From Ktedonobacteraceae bacterium (GTDB taxonomy: Bacteria; Chloroflexota; Ktedonobacteria; Ktedonobacterales; Ktedonobacteraceae), in assembly GCA_025928885.1 (NCBI GenBank), contig JAICIM010000002.1, forward strand, positions 1-37,919: DNA of 37,919 bases, in the 5' to 3' direction. Position numbers and translations under genes: made by a program. The notes under the pieces are model-generated. The model had not been told where the DNA came from. It did no database searches and saw nothing but the letters and a program-made list of their open reading frames with translations. This document shows positions 1-9,300 of the stretch, one piece after another. Each line of letters starts with the position of its first letter. The stretch's first letter is position 1.

Positions 1-1121
1 CGCCCCTGGCGCTGTGCAACCATAGCCGCGCCGCGAAATTCTACTACCCGTTGGCCCAGACGCGAGGCGACCTGCTCTGGTGCCAGCGGCTGAATATGGA
101 TGCTGAAATCGATGTTTGGTTCATCAACCTGGATAATATTATCAAACCAGCCTGGATACGCGCTACGTGGATAGCTCGCCAGTGCCAGCGTTCTGACGTA
201 TTCATAGTCGGTCTCGCCATCAATGCGAATGTAGGAAGGAAATATCTGAATGCTGCTGGGCGTGATCAAATCCGGGATTTTCACGAAGTCGGGCAGTTTT
301 TGATTCTCTGCCTCCTTCAGCTTTTGCTTCTCCTCCTTCTTTCGTAATTTTGCCCGTATTTTCTCCTGCTGATGCTTTTTCCTTTGCTCTTGTGCGGTAA
401 GCGGTGTTGGATCGCTCTCGGCCCTCTCGTCACTTTGCGGGAGAGGCTTGCTGGAAGCGTCCTGACGATCGAAGGAAGAGACGGTGGGGCCGCCATGTGT
501 GCCGCCGACCATTTCTTCGGTGATTGGGTTGAGACGGGCCTCCCAGGGGGTATAGCAGCTCTGGTAGAGCCGGATGATCTCGATATTGTTTAAGCGCTTC
601 CCGGTCAATCCCATGCGTTCCAGTTGTCGCAGCAGTTCCTCCAGGCGCAGACGCAGTTGTAGTTGCGCATTAATCAGGGCTTCATTTTTGTTTTTGATTG
701 TTTGTTTATCGGCTGGCACGATGATGTAAAATTCGCGTTTGACCAGCGCACGACGAGAAGCCAGCACACGGACAAAGTTGGCGTGGTCGCGCATAATAGG
801 AGCCATGATCCCTTTCACCGCTTCCAGCATGTTGAGATAATTGTCCAGGTTGTGTGGGCGATTACGGATCAGGATCTGGACGGGAAAAGAGAGGCCATTT
901 AAGAAGCCTTTAAAGCCTTCAATGATGGCTTCCTGATCCTCTTCCGACATCAAGGAAAAATTGATGGAATTGACCTGAAGAATGGCTCGATACTCCATCG
1001 TTTTTGGCCCAAAACCGAGGCAGGCCACATCACCCTGGACATCCCATAGTTTGATGAAGGTATTCACAATATTCATGGGACTGCTCAGCATCATGCTCGG
1101 GGTTCGTGGTGCGATAAACAT
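1..1121 (-). CDS. VirB4/TraC-like conjugation ATPase, N-terminal part (truncated by left window edge; Walker motifs would lie outside)
   Basis: Open frame read by hand on the minus strand from ATG at 1121 to the edge: MFIAPRTPSMMLSSPMNIVNTFIKLWDVQGDVACLGFG...LITPSSIQIFPSYIRIDGETDYEYVRTLALASYPRSAYPGWFDNIIQVDEPNIDFSIHIQPL. The last segment resembles the N-terminal part of Gram-positive VirB4-like proteins. It sits directly downstream of a PrgI-family gene, as in known operons. Absent from the ORF track because it has no stop in the window. Confidence 0.8.
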   Translation of the reverse strand, partial: MFIAPRTPSMMLSSPMNIVNTFIKLWDVQGDVACLGFGPKTMEYRAILQVNSINFSLMSEEDQEAIIEGFKGFLNGLSFPVQILIRNRPHNLDNYLNMLEAVKGIMAPIMRDHANFVRVLASRRALVKREFYIIVPADKQTIKNKNEALINAQLQLRLRLEELLRQLERMGLTGKRLNNIEIIRLYQSCYTPWEARLNPITEEMVGGTHGGPTVSSFDRQDASSKPLPQSDERAESDPTPLTAQEQRKKHQQEKIRAKLRKKEEKQKLKEAENQKLPDFVKIPDLITPSSIQIFPSYIRIDGETDYEYVRTLALASYPRSAYPGWFDNIIQVDEPNIDFSIHIQPLAPEQVASRLGQRVVEFRGAAMVAQRQG

Positions 1122-1145
1122 AGCAATTGACTCCTGATCTATTCA

Positions 1146-1553
1146 TCATCGTCTTTCATCATCATCATCATCATCCCTGCGTCCTTGAATTTCTTCTCGT
1201 TCTTCTTCCTGATCTTGCATTCCGGGCAACACGATTACTTCAGTTGGCATATAAATGAAGACTTTGGGGATGAGCAAGTAGAACACCCAGACGATAGCCC
1301 ACTCTTCCAGAGGGCGGGTCGCGACCTTAATAAAGGCAACAACTAGCGCTCCCGCCACAAAGAGGGCTGCGATAAGGAGCCTTATCGCAGCGGTAAGGGG
1401 CGGGCTACCTGTAAGAGATGGGCTGATATTCTGCCACACGAGATACCCAACCGTCAGGCCAATCGTGATGATGATCAGTTCGCGACCAGTGCGGCCAAAG
1501 ACGATCGCGGGCCTCTGGTTGAGAAATGTTGGGAATTCTTCTTTCTTCATCAT
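1146..1553 (-). CDS. PrgI family protein (T4SS-associated small membrane protein)
   Basis: MMKKEEFPTFLNQRPAIVFGRTGRELIIITIGLTVGYLVWQN...: PrgI-like N-terminus and two hydrophobic segments. Start chosen at MMKKEEF (1553) rather than the longer ORF (1613). Ends in D6-ERR. Confidence 0.75.
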   Translation of the reverse strand: MMKKEEFPTFLNQRPAIVFGRTGRELIIITIGLTVGYLVWQNISPSLTGSPPLTAAIRLLIAALFVAGALVVAFIKVATRPLEEWAIVWVFYLLIPKVFIYMPTEVIVLPGMQDQEEEREEIQGRRDDDDDDERR

Positions 1554-1676
1554 ACTACTCGTTTCTCGCCGCCATCTCTTCATGGCGTTTCCTTGCATAA
1601 AGGATCTGTGCATGAAGAGATGAAGGCTGGCAACGCTTCCATTCTACAGGTCGCATATGTATCCGATAAGTTCCTT

Positions 1677-2021
1677 CTAGTGGAACATAGCTTGCATGCC
1701 AGTGGCCACGGTTGCGGAGATTAATACGATGACCAGGCCGACGATAGCGCAGGCGATGGCCTGATTAGAGATGGCGACCTTGCGTTCGTTGCCAAAGGCG
1801 GTGGCACGCATGAGACCACCCACGATGATACCGATCCCCGCAACACCCACGCCAAGCCCTTTCAAAATGTCTGTAAGGTTTGTAACAAAGGCTGTCAGCA
1901 TACCACCTATGCCGCCGATGTCTGCCAGTACAATAGGAGCGAGCACATGCGGGCCGAAGTGCGAGAACATTTCGGTAACACTATAACTGAGGATATAAAC
2001 TAAAAATCCAGATGTAACCAT
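1677..2021 (-). CDS. VirB2/TrbC-like small two-TM (pilin-like) protein
   Basis: 114 aa with hydrophobic segments (LKGLGVGVAGIGIIVGGLMRATAFGNERKVAISNQAIACAIVGLVIVLISATVATG). Size, topology and operon position fit; GAAAGGA Shine-Dalgarno. Confidence 0.6.
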   Translation of the reverse strand: MVTSGFLVYILSYSVTEMFSHFGPHVLAPIVLADIGGIGGMLTAFVTNLTDILKGLGVGVAGIGIIVGGLMRATAFGNERKVAISNQAIACAIVGLVIVLISATVATGMQAMFH

Positions 2022-2115
2022 TTTTATTTCCTTTCACTGTTCTGCAATGATGTAACGATTATGCCTGAATACAAAACGATAACGAGGGCAGGTATTGCGT
2101 TCTGCCCAGAATGTT

Positions 2116-3411
2116 TCAAGTTTTCGCACCCAGGACCGCACGGATGTAGTCTCTGGTGTGATGGTCCGCCTGCTGATGGTCAAGGCAATCCAGCCAGCCA
2201 GCGATGTTGCAGGTCTGTACAGCATTGTCAACAGCCGCTGATCCTGTGTTATAAGCTGCAAGGGCCATCGTATATGCGGCAAGCGTATCTTGAGCGGCCT
2301 GCATCCGTGGATTCTGGCGATAGTGGTTGTACAGCATCGACATGGTATAGGCGGCGGCTGGCAGAGCCTGTGCTGGCACGGTCGGATCGATTCCAACCCC
2401 GGCTGGCAAGCTGCCGACGCGCTGATCGCAATTCTGCGCATTTTGTACAAAATTGGTAATGCAGCGCGGGATGTTCCGGGCGACGTTTGCGGGTAATTGC
2501 GCGATGCCAATCCCTCCGCTGGCACTGATCAGTGCGTGTCCCTGTGTGTCGCTGATCTGAAAACCGCTCTGGCAGATTTGCCGCAGAAAGTACTTCGCTG
2601 GCGTGCCATAATGGACGGCGACCTCCATTGCCAGGGCCGCCCATTGTTGCTGTGCCGGCGTGGCCTGCTGACGCAGGCAGGGCGCGATTTCCTGCTGACG
2701 AAGAAGCCCCTGAAAGTGGTAGCCCGGCCAGATATCGATCCGCCCATCAGTATGCCAGGTCAACTGTTCAAACGCAGAAGGGGCATTGGCCTCTGCAACA
2801 GTGATCGAGCCGTCCTGGCCCTTTGTTGGCACTTTTAGATCCACGATGATAGCGAGATGCCCGGCGCGGCCTCCGTTGGCTACCACGAGGTCGCCGAGTG
2901 CGGGTGGGTTCGCCCGTATTGCGCTGGGGGTAATCTCCTGCCAGCCCTCCTGGTGCTGATAGAGATCCCAGAAGCGGTCGGCGTCGCTAATAGCGGGCAA
3001 TTCATCGTCGATGGATGCGAACACGCCAGCCAGGAAGGTCACGCATTGCAGGTTGCCGCTTTTGGCCGCCTCACACAACGAGCCATCAGCATCCCGACAG
3101 GTGCGCTGCCAGTAGGCGTAAGCGGTCTTCATAGTTGCGGCGTCGGCATAGTACTGGTTGGCCTGTTTGCCGTAAAGATTGCGTGTCATGATGATTGCTT
3201 CCGCCGCGATATACTCGCCCTGGGAGCGAAACCCTTGTTTTTTTTGTGTATCGACCCAGGTTGGTGACGAGACAGGTTGTGGTGCTATACCTGGTGTTGC
3301 CATTGGCTGACCTGCCGTTGACTGACCCGTCGTTGTGAAGCCGCGTATCGTCAGGAAGAGGGCAAGGGCCAGCACTACTAGCGCCAACGCTGCTACTTTC
3401 TGCTTCAGCAT
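2116..3411 (-). CDS. Membrane-anchored CHAP + lytic-transglycosylase-like (VirB1-like) protein
   Basis: N-terminal TM; CHAP-like Cys (NLQCVTFLAGVF), His (GRAGHLAIIVD) and Asn (VAEANAP) regions; C-terminal SLT-like motifs (SASGGIGIAQLPANVAR, LAAYNTGSAAVDNAV). AGGAGG 5 nt upstream of ATG. Confidence 0.75.
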   Translation of the reverse strand: MLKQKVAALALVVLALALFLTIRGFTTTGQSTAGQPMATPGIAPQPVSSPTWVDTQKKQGFRSQGEYIAAEAIIMTRNLYGKQANQYYADAATMKTAYAYWQRTCRDADGSLCEAAKSGNLQCVTFLAGVFASIDDELPAISDADRFWDLYQHQEGWQEITPSAIRANPPALGDLVVANGGRAGHLAIIVDLKVPTKGQDGSITVAEANAPSAFEQLTWHTDGRIDIWPGYHFQGLLRQQEIAPCLRQQATPAQQQWAALAMEVAVHYGTPAKYFLRQICQSGFQISDTQGHALISASGGIGIAQLPANVARNIPRCITNFVQNAQNCDQRVGSLPAGVGIDPTVPAQALPAAAYTMSMLYNHYRQNPRMQAAQDTLAAYTMALAAYNTGSAAVDNAVQTCNIAGWLDCLDHQQADHHTRDYIRAVLGAKT

Positions 3412-3426
3412 ATCTCCTCCTTAGCT

Positions 3427-4866
3427 TTACTGCCCCGGGCTGAATGGAGCTTTATCACGCAATATTGCCGCGCCCAGAGCAGGGCCACTCTCTCTGATGA
3501 TGGCTGTCGCATTCGAGCTAAACAACGTCGGCACACGTAACATTAAAAGCAGGATGCCGTATTTGATGAAAAGCTCGCCCATGTCACCCTGGCCGGTCAT
3601 GTAGAGATTATCGTATGTGGTTAACATCACCATGCCGACGCCCAGGGTAACAACCTGTGCGAACTGTGCAGCCAGCAAGGACAGGAAGCCCATAATCCAT
3701 TGCCGCGCGAAGCCCTGACCTGTATGTCCCGGCAGACCAGCGGCAATCACTGCCAACGGACTTAGAATAATGTAGACGTTGATGAGTAGAATTCGTATGA
3801 TGACCAGCGCAGTAAGCGCCATCGTAAGGCCCAGAATGCAAAATGCTGAGACATACTTGATCATGAAAGCGACCGATGTACCTACCAGTGCGGCGGCAAT
3901 CAGTCCGCCAAAATTGAAACCAAAGGCAGAAAGTGGTGCGATCGCCATCGCGATCATGATGGCCGCGCCACTATATGACAATGCGGTCAGATAGCATCCC
4001 CAGAGACTTAACGGCATAACGATATTGTCAGGCGCTACCGAGGTACCCGCGCTGCTCAGGGCTGCCTGAAATAGCGCGACCAGCGCATTCGAGCATGTGA
4101 TAAGCTCTTCGGCCAGCGTCAGGCAGAGAGCAACAGCGATAACCGAGAATACCAGGCGCGGTAAGACCTCCAGTAATTCTCCAAAGCTCCAGCCACCACT
4201 ACCGCCCATAGCAATCCTGATGCCAATCGTCATGATCACCAGAACCAATAGTGCCTCAGCCAGCGTTTGCAACGTTCTTACAAAGCTCTGAATCGCTACA
4301 TTTTGTGTCGTCAGGTCCAAAGGAATGTTGTATAGCCAACCTCCGGCTCCTGTCAAAAGATCTCCTTGAACGTGCGTAGGATGGGTGGAGGGATCGTCCA
4401 TATTGCTGTATTTTGAGGTCTGATCTGTTAAACCTGTCGTATCGGGACACTCGGCAATATTATATGTCGCCACCGCCACTCCGCCGTTGCCTGTATCCCG
4501 CATGTAGGACTGATTCCCCGTTTTCTCATCAATTACTGTCGAGTTGATAGTGGCTGATCTGTCGTCGGGATATGCGGTCAGTGTGGAGTCAGCGCTGGTT
4601 TGCAATGCTGACAGACGGTTGCCCTGGTCCGCCATCGCGGTGTACTGCCGCAACTGCGGTATATTCATAGCGGAACTGCTGCCTGTTGTTGTTCCGCTTT
4701 GTAGTCCTGTCGCAGAGAGCACCAGGATGAGTATGCCTGGAACGCTCAGTATAGTGAGTACGAGGGAGCGCAGGCGTTTGCGCCGAGAGGGTTTGCCGAT
4801 TTTGCGCTCTCTGGTCCACAGGCTTTTTGTCGCCTTCCGAGCATATTTCAAAAGACCGAGACCCAT
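3427..4866 (-). CDS. VirB6/TrbL-like polytopic membrane protein
   Basis: Long ORF with several TM stretches in the centre and C-terminal half. Located in a T4SS-like operon. Start at 4866 preferred (AAGGAG ~9 nt upstream) over 4887. Confidence 0.6.
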   Translation of the reverse strand: MGLGLLKYARKATKSLWTRERKIGKPSRRKRLRSLVLTILSVPGILILVLSATGLQSGTTTGSSSAMNIPQLRQYTAMADQGNRLSALQTSADSTLTAYPDDRSATINSTVIDEKTGNQSYMRDTGNGGVAVATYNIAECPDTTGLTDQTSKYSNMDDPSTHPTHVQGDLLTGAGGWLYNIPLDLTTQNVAIQSFVRTLQTLAEALLVLVIMTIGIRIAMGGSGGWSFGELLEVLPRLVFSVIAVALCLTLAEELITCSNALVALFQAALSSAGTSVAPDNIVMPLSLWGCYLTALSYSGAAIMIAMAIAPLSAFGFNFGGLIAAALVGTSVAFMIKYVSAFCILGLTMALTALVIIRILLINVYIILSPLAVIAAGLPGHTGQGFARQWIMGFLSLLAAQFAQVVTLGVGMVMLTTYDNLYMTGQGDMGELFIKYGILLLMLRVPTLFSSNATAIIRESGPALGAAILRDKAPFSPGQ

Positions 4867-5145
4867 CTTTGTGTCTCCTTCAAACAAACCAAAATATCAC
4901 CCTATTGTGTTTTATTACTATGTTATTCGTCAGGCCCACCCGCTGTTACCTCTGATTGGCTACGTCATATGTAATTACTTTTATGATAGAGAAAAAAAGC
5001 AATGACAATCGAGGGACACAGGGACAATCCTTTGACATTTTGCTCTCAGCTAGAAAAGTTCCAGGTTGTCCCTCCATCACCCGGTTTTCCACGATGTTAT
5101 CCCGTATCCTCGAAACATGACTGCAAAAGGGAAAGGAGGTTCGAT

Positions 5146-5979
5146 ATGTTTGCTAGATTGCTAACCGGAACAGCGAGCAGAGGTGGTGGAAGCAAGTTAT
5201 CTAAATCTAGCAGAGAAGGGCTGTCTCATCACAGTAGTCATGATGATCTCGAATCGGGACGGTCCAATAATCAGAGTGGGACCGGACACAGATCTTTCGA
5301 CTTCATGAGGACGGGTGCTGAACGTCTGCAACCGCAAGAAGGGGAGGGTTCAAGGTCTTTTGCCGGCCCGAGCGACCAGCGCGATGTGATGAGAGAACAG
5401 TTTAGAGCACAAAGAGAACCTGACAGTCGCAGTGTCTCGGATGTTAGCCGCCCCACCTCTGGAGTTAGTGCCTCCTCTGAGGCCAGTCACAACTACCCGG
5501 ATACACGATCTCATTCTGAGAGTGGAGATGAGTACGATGATAGATCTGAGATCAGTAGTGTCTCTAGCTACAATCGCAGTGAGACTCAAAGCATCTTTGA
5601 CCACGATGATAGATCTGAGACCAATAGTGTCTCTGACTATGGAGACGAAGTTCACAACAACGAAGTCAACAACACCAGCACACAACATGAGAGCACTAAT
5701 AGCGATAACACGGAGCACGGGGTAGAAAACTGGTTGAAAGGTGTGTATCCTAAGGCGGGCGATTATGAGAAACATTTATGGGATGGACGAAACAGGCTGA
5801 GAAAAAACCGGGAGGTTGCAGAAGAGAGCAACCGAAAGCTAGAAGAGTTCCTAAAAAAATCTTTAGATTCACTCAAAGGAAATCCGCAGACTCAACAAAT
5901 GAACAATCTTATAATACCTATGGCGGCAGGTAGTCTGGAACAAGTCGAGAGCAAAATGGCTCCCAACCCCAGAGAATAA
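5146..5979 (+). CDS. Hypothetical Ser/Asp/Asn-rich, probably disordered protein with internal repeats
   Basis: ORF 5002..5979 trimmed to ATG 5146 preceded by AAAGGAGG. Repeats DDRSEISSVSSYNRSETQSIFDH / DDRSETNSVSDYGDEVHNN. Confidence 0.65.
   Translation: MFARLLTGTASRGGGSKLSKSSREGLSHHSSHDDLESGRSNNQSGTGHRSFDFMRTGAERLQPQEGEGSRSFAGPSDQRDVMREQFRAQREPDSRSVSDVSRPTSGVSASSEASHNYPDTRSHSESGDEYDDRSEISSVSSYNRSETQSIFDHDDRSETNSVSDYGDEVHNNEVNNTSTQHESTNSDNTEHGVENWLKGVYPKAGDYEKHLWDGRNRLRKNREVAEESNRKLEEFLKKSLDSLKGNPQTQQMNNLIIPMAAGSLEQVESKMAPNPRE
5534..5634 (+). repeat. Two copies of a 32-nt coding repeat, 69-nt period
   Basis: acgatgatagatctgagaTcaGtagtgtctct (5534-5565) and acgatgatagatctgagaCcaAtagtgtctct (5603-5634): 30/32 identical. 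Confidence 0.85.
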
Positions 5980-6307
5980 GGCCGGGTCTCCATATCAAAA
6001 GGAACGGTCATCTGATCTCTTCCTTTCCTGCGCATCCACTGGACCGCAGAGGTATGCGTATGCCATCGCCTCACTATATCCTTCCCAGCAAGCACAAAAT
6101 CCCAACAAAATTGTCCCTCCATCCGACCAGGAGCATTCTCCCATTCAGCTAAGCTTATGTGAGGTATAAGTTATTCTGAAGATTGCCTCCTCCGTTTGAT
6201 GCATCTCGTCTCTTCGCTGCTCCTACCTGGGCGAACGTGCGGAAACAATTTGGGATAACTTATACATATGAGCTACAGGCGTTCTATTGGCACGAGAGGT
6301 GATATAG

Positions 6308-9300
6308 ATGGTAACACCTGGTTTTGATGTTGAATCCTTGAATGTTCTGGGGAAATTGATCAGCAGGCTGGAACGTTTTCAACTGGAAGACGTGGTGCCA
6401 CAATCATTTTATCCTACCGATCTGCTGGATGATAGTGGGCGAATATTTTTTCATATTCAGGGACTGGCAAATTTCTGGGGACGGCAGATGCAAGGAGCGG
6501 ATTTCAGTCAATATATGACCGATCTGGTGATTGCCAGCCATAACCAGCAACAGGCCGAGCTGACGATGATTATTATCGGCCAATCGCAGCGCATCCAGGT
6601 CTATATCTCGCTCGGTGAGGAATATGCGACGCGGACGCTGCTTGAAGGGATCTTTCCCGGCATCGTGCTGTCTCCTGTGGAAGTCGGTACGCTCATAAAG
6701 CTGTTGCCGCCGCATTTCCGCAGCAGCGGCGTCATTACTGGTATTCCCAGCCACAAGGCTTTTGGTCCCGACAAGGGCGGTGGTGATTCGAGCGCGACAC
6801 AGGTACCACAACCTAATTCATCGCCCATCGCACAGAACCAGCCAACGCACAATCAAGCTCCTCTCGAACGGGTGATTCGTGGGATGTATGGAGCGCAGTG
6901 GGCGTATATGATTCAGGCCCATCCACGTCCGCGCATCAAGGCCGTCGAAGAACGTATGAAGACTATTGATCTGCTGACTCAGATTACCAATCATTCAAAG
7001 GTCCAGCGCTCAACCTCGAAACAGTCAAATCTGCAAAAAACGTTTGTCGATTCCGGTGGGACGAGCGAGTCCTATAGCGCTGATATGATCAGCTATCGCG
7101 CACAATATTTGATCCGTCTGCTGGAAAAGCAACTTGAACGCCTGGATCAGGGGATGGCGGCTGGACAGTGGCTGGTTCGTACCTACTTTGGCGCAGGGAG
7201 CAGAAATGATGCTCAGCGACTGGGATCGCTGTTGCTTGGTGCGCTCTCAGGCACCGATTCGCGCCCGGAGCCGATGCGTGCGATGTTGACGGAGCCGCAA
7301 GGGATAGCGCTGGAGTCTTTTTATACCTTTTTGACTTCCGCTGAAGTGGGCGCATTGTTACAATTTCCTCGCGAAGAAGTACCTGGCTATGCCATTCACG
7401 ACTATGTTTCCTTCGATGCCGATTTCCGCCACACCGAGCAGGAGCAACTTCCACTGGGAAAGATCCTGCATAACGGCAAGGAAACGGACGATCACTACAA
7501 CATTGCCCTGGACGCGCTCACCAAGCACGCTGTCGTCATTGGCGTCACTGGTAGCGGTAAAACGACAACAGTAATGAATTTGCTGGACAAAGTAATTGAT
7601 GCGCAGAAACCATTTCTGGTGATTGAACCGGCGAAAACCGAGTATCGTATGTTGCATAGCGCCTTCGCTGGCCGTGCGAAGATTCGCGTCTATACATTGG
7701 GGAACGAAACAATCGCACCTTTTCGCCTCAATCCCTTTGAGTTTGAGACCGACGATGAGCCAGGAAGCGCTTCTCTGCTGAGCCATATTGACTTCTTGAA
7801 GGCCGTGTTCAATGCTGCCTTCCCGCTCTACGCGCCAATGCCGCAGGTACTGGAGTCCGCACTGCACGAGATCTACGAGGATCGCGGTTGGGACCTTACC
7901 AATGGCATCAATACGCGCCTGCGAGACTGGTCGAAGCGCCATCAGTACCCGATTTTTCCGACGCTGACGGATCTCTATTATAAAGTTGAAGAAGTAACGG
8001 TACGACTGAAGTATGATCATGAAGTGGAGAACAACGTCAAAGCGGCGCTCAAATCGCGCATTGGCTCGCTGCGCATTGGCTCGAAAGGGCTGATGCTTGA
8101 TACCGTGCGCGGCATTCCTTTGCAGACGCTGCTCTCGGAGCCAACGATTCTGGAACTGGAAAATATCGGCAATGATGATGAGAAGACCTTTCTCATGGGC
8201 CTGTTTCTGGCGCGACTCTATGAGCATCGCCGACTCCAGGCTGCGACGGGCCAGATTCGACCGGGCCTGCAACACCTTATCGTCTTCGAGGAGGCGCACC
8301 GCTTGCTGAAAAACACCTCTACACAAGTTGATAGCGAATCCGCTAATCCGCGTGCTCAGGCCATCGAGGTCTTTACCAATATGTTATCGGAGGTGCGTGC
8401 CTACGGCCAGGGCGTGCTGGTAGCGGAGCAGATTCCCAGTAAGCTCGCGCCCGACGTGCTTAAAAATACTAATATGAAGATTGTCCATCGTCTGATTGCC
8501 CAGGACGACCGCCAGAGTATCGGGCAGACAATGAACCTGAATATGGAGCAGCTCACGCATCTGGGTGTCCTTTTGCCGGGCATGGCTGCAATTTTTGCCG
8601 AAGGTGCCGACCATGCTTATCTGGTGCGCATGCAGAATTATAAACGCAACATCTCGCCGCTGACTGATAAGGCGCTCAAGAAAATGAGTCAGCAGTATAT
8701 CTCGCTCAAATCCTTTCAAGCGATCATCGATATCAACGAGTATGGGATTCCCGGCACAAGCAGCGGAGGTCCCGATCCGGTTATCTACCACGCAACGAGC
8801 AAGGTGTTGGATAGCGAGAAGAGCAAATGGATCTGGTCGAATATTTTGCTACGCCTGATAGCGAATCCAGTGTTGGTACTTGATAGCCTGCTACGCTTCT
8901 CGGAGGAAATCGAGGTCGATATGGCCTATCTGCCAGCCGACAAGCATATCGCAGTGCTGATTATGGCTCTGGTTCGTGGCTGCGCTGAGGTGCTTCATCA
9001 GCGGGGCGCTCAGTTTGGCTGGAGCTATGCCCAGGTTGAGGAGATGCGCGTTCTGCTCACGCGGGGGCTAATCGCCTATGGGCGTGCATCTTTCGAGGTT
9101 TCTCAGGGAGACGGCCTGAACGACCATAAGGAGCGCGAGCAGGAGATGGAGGTTGTGGAAAAATCCTTTTTTCAGTTCTCTAAACGCTATGGTCAGCTGA
9201 TGGAACGGCGTCAGGGACCATTCGCCGGTTGTAAATATTGTCCCGCCCGCTGCCTCTACCGCACAGATACTAAAAATTTGCTCATCGAAAAAAACGCCAG

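Noticed and set aside
51-902. Three + strand ORFs (51..347, 372..593, 663..902)
   Set aside because: Antisense shadows of the minus-strand VirB4-like reading frame, which is continuous from 1121 to the edge and has sensible protein content.
2034-3267. ORFs 2034..2525 -, 2249..2644 -, 2061..2459 +, 2497..2838 +, 2857..3267 +
   Set aside because: Overlap the CHAP-SLT gene in other frames; no domain signatures.
7358-8326. 322-aa minus ORF
   Set aside because: Antisense to the HerA-like ATPase core (Walker A/B region); composition is typical of a shadow ORF.
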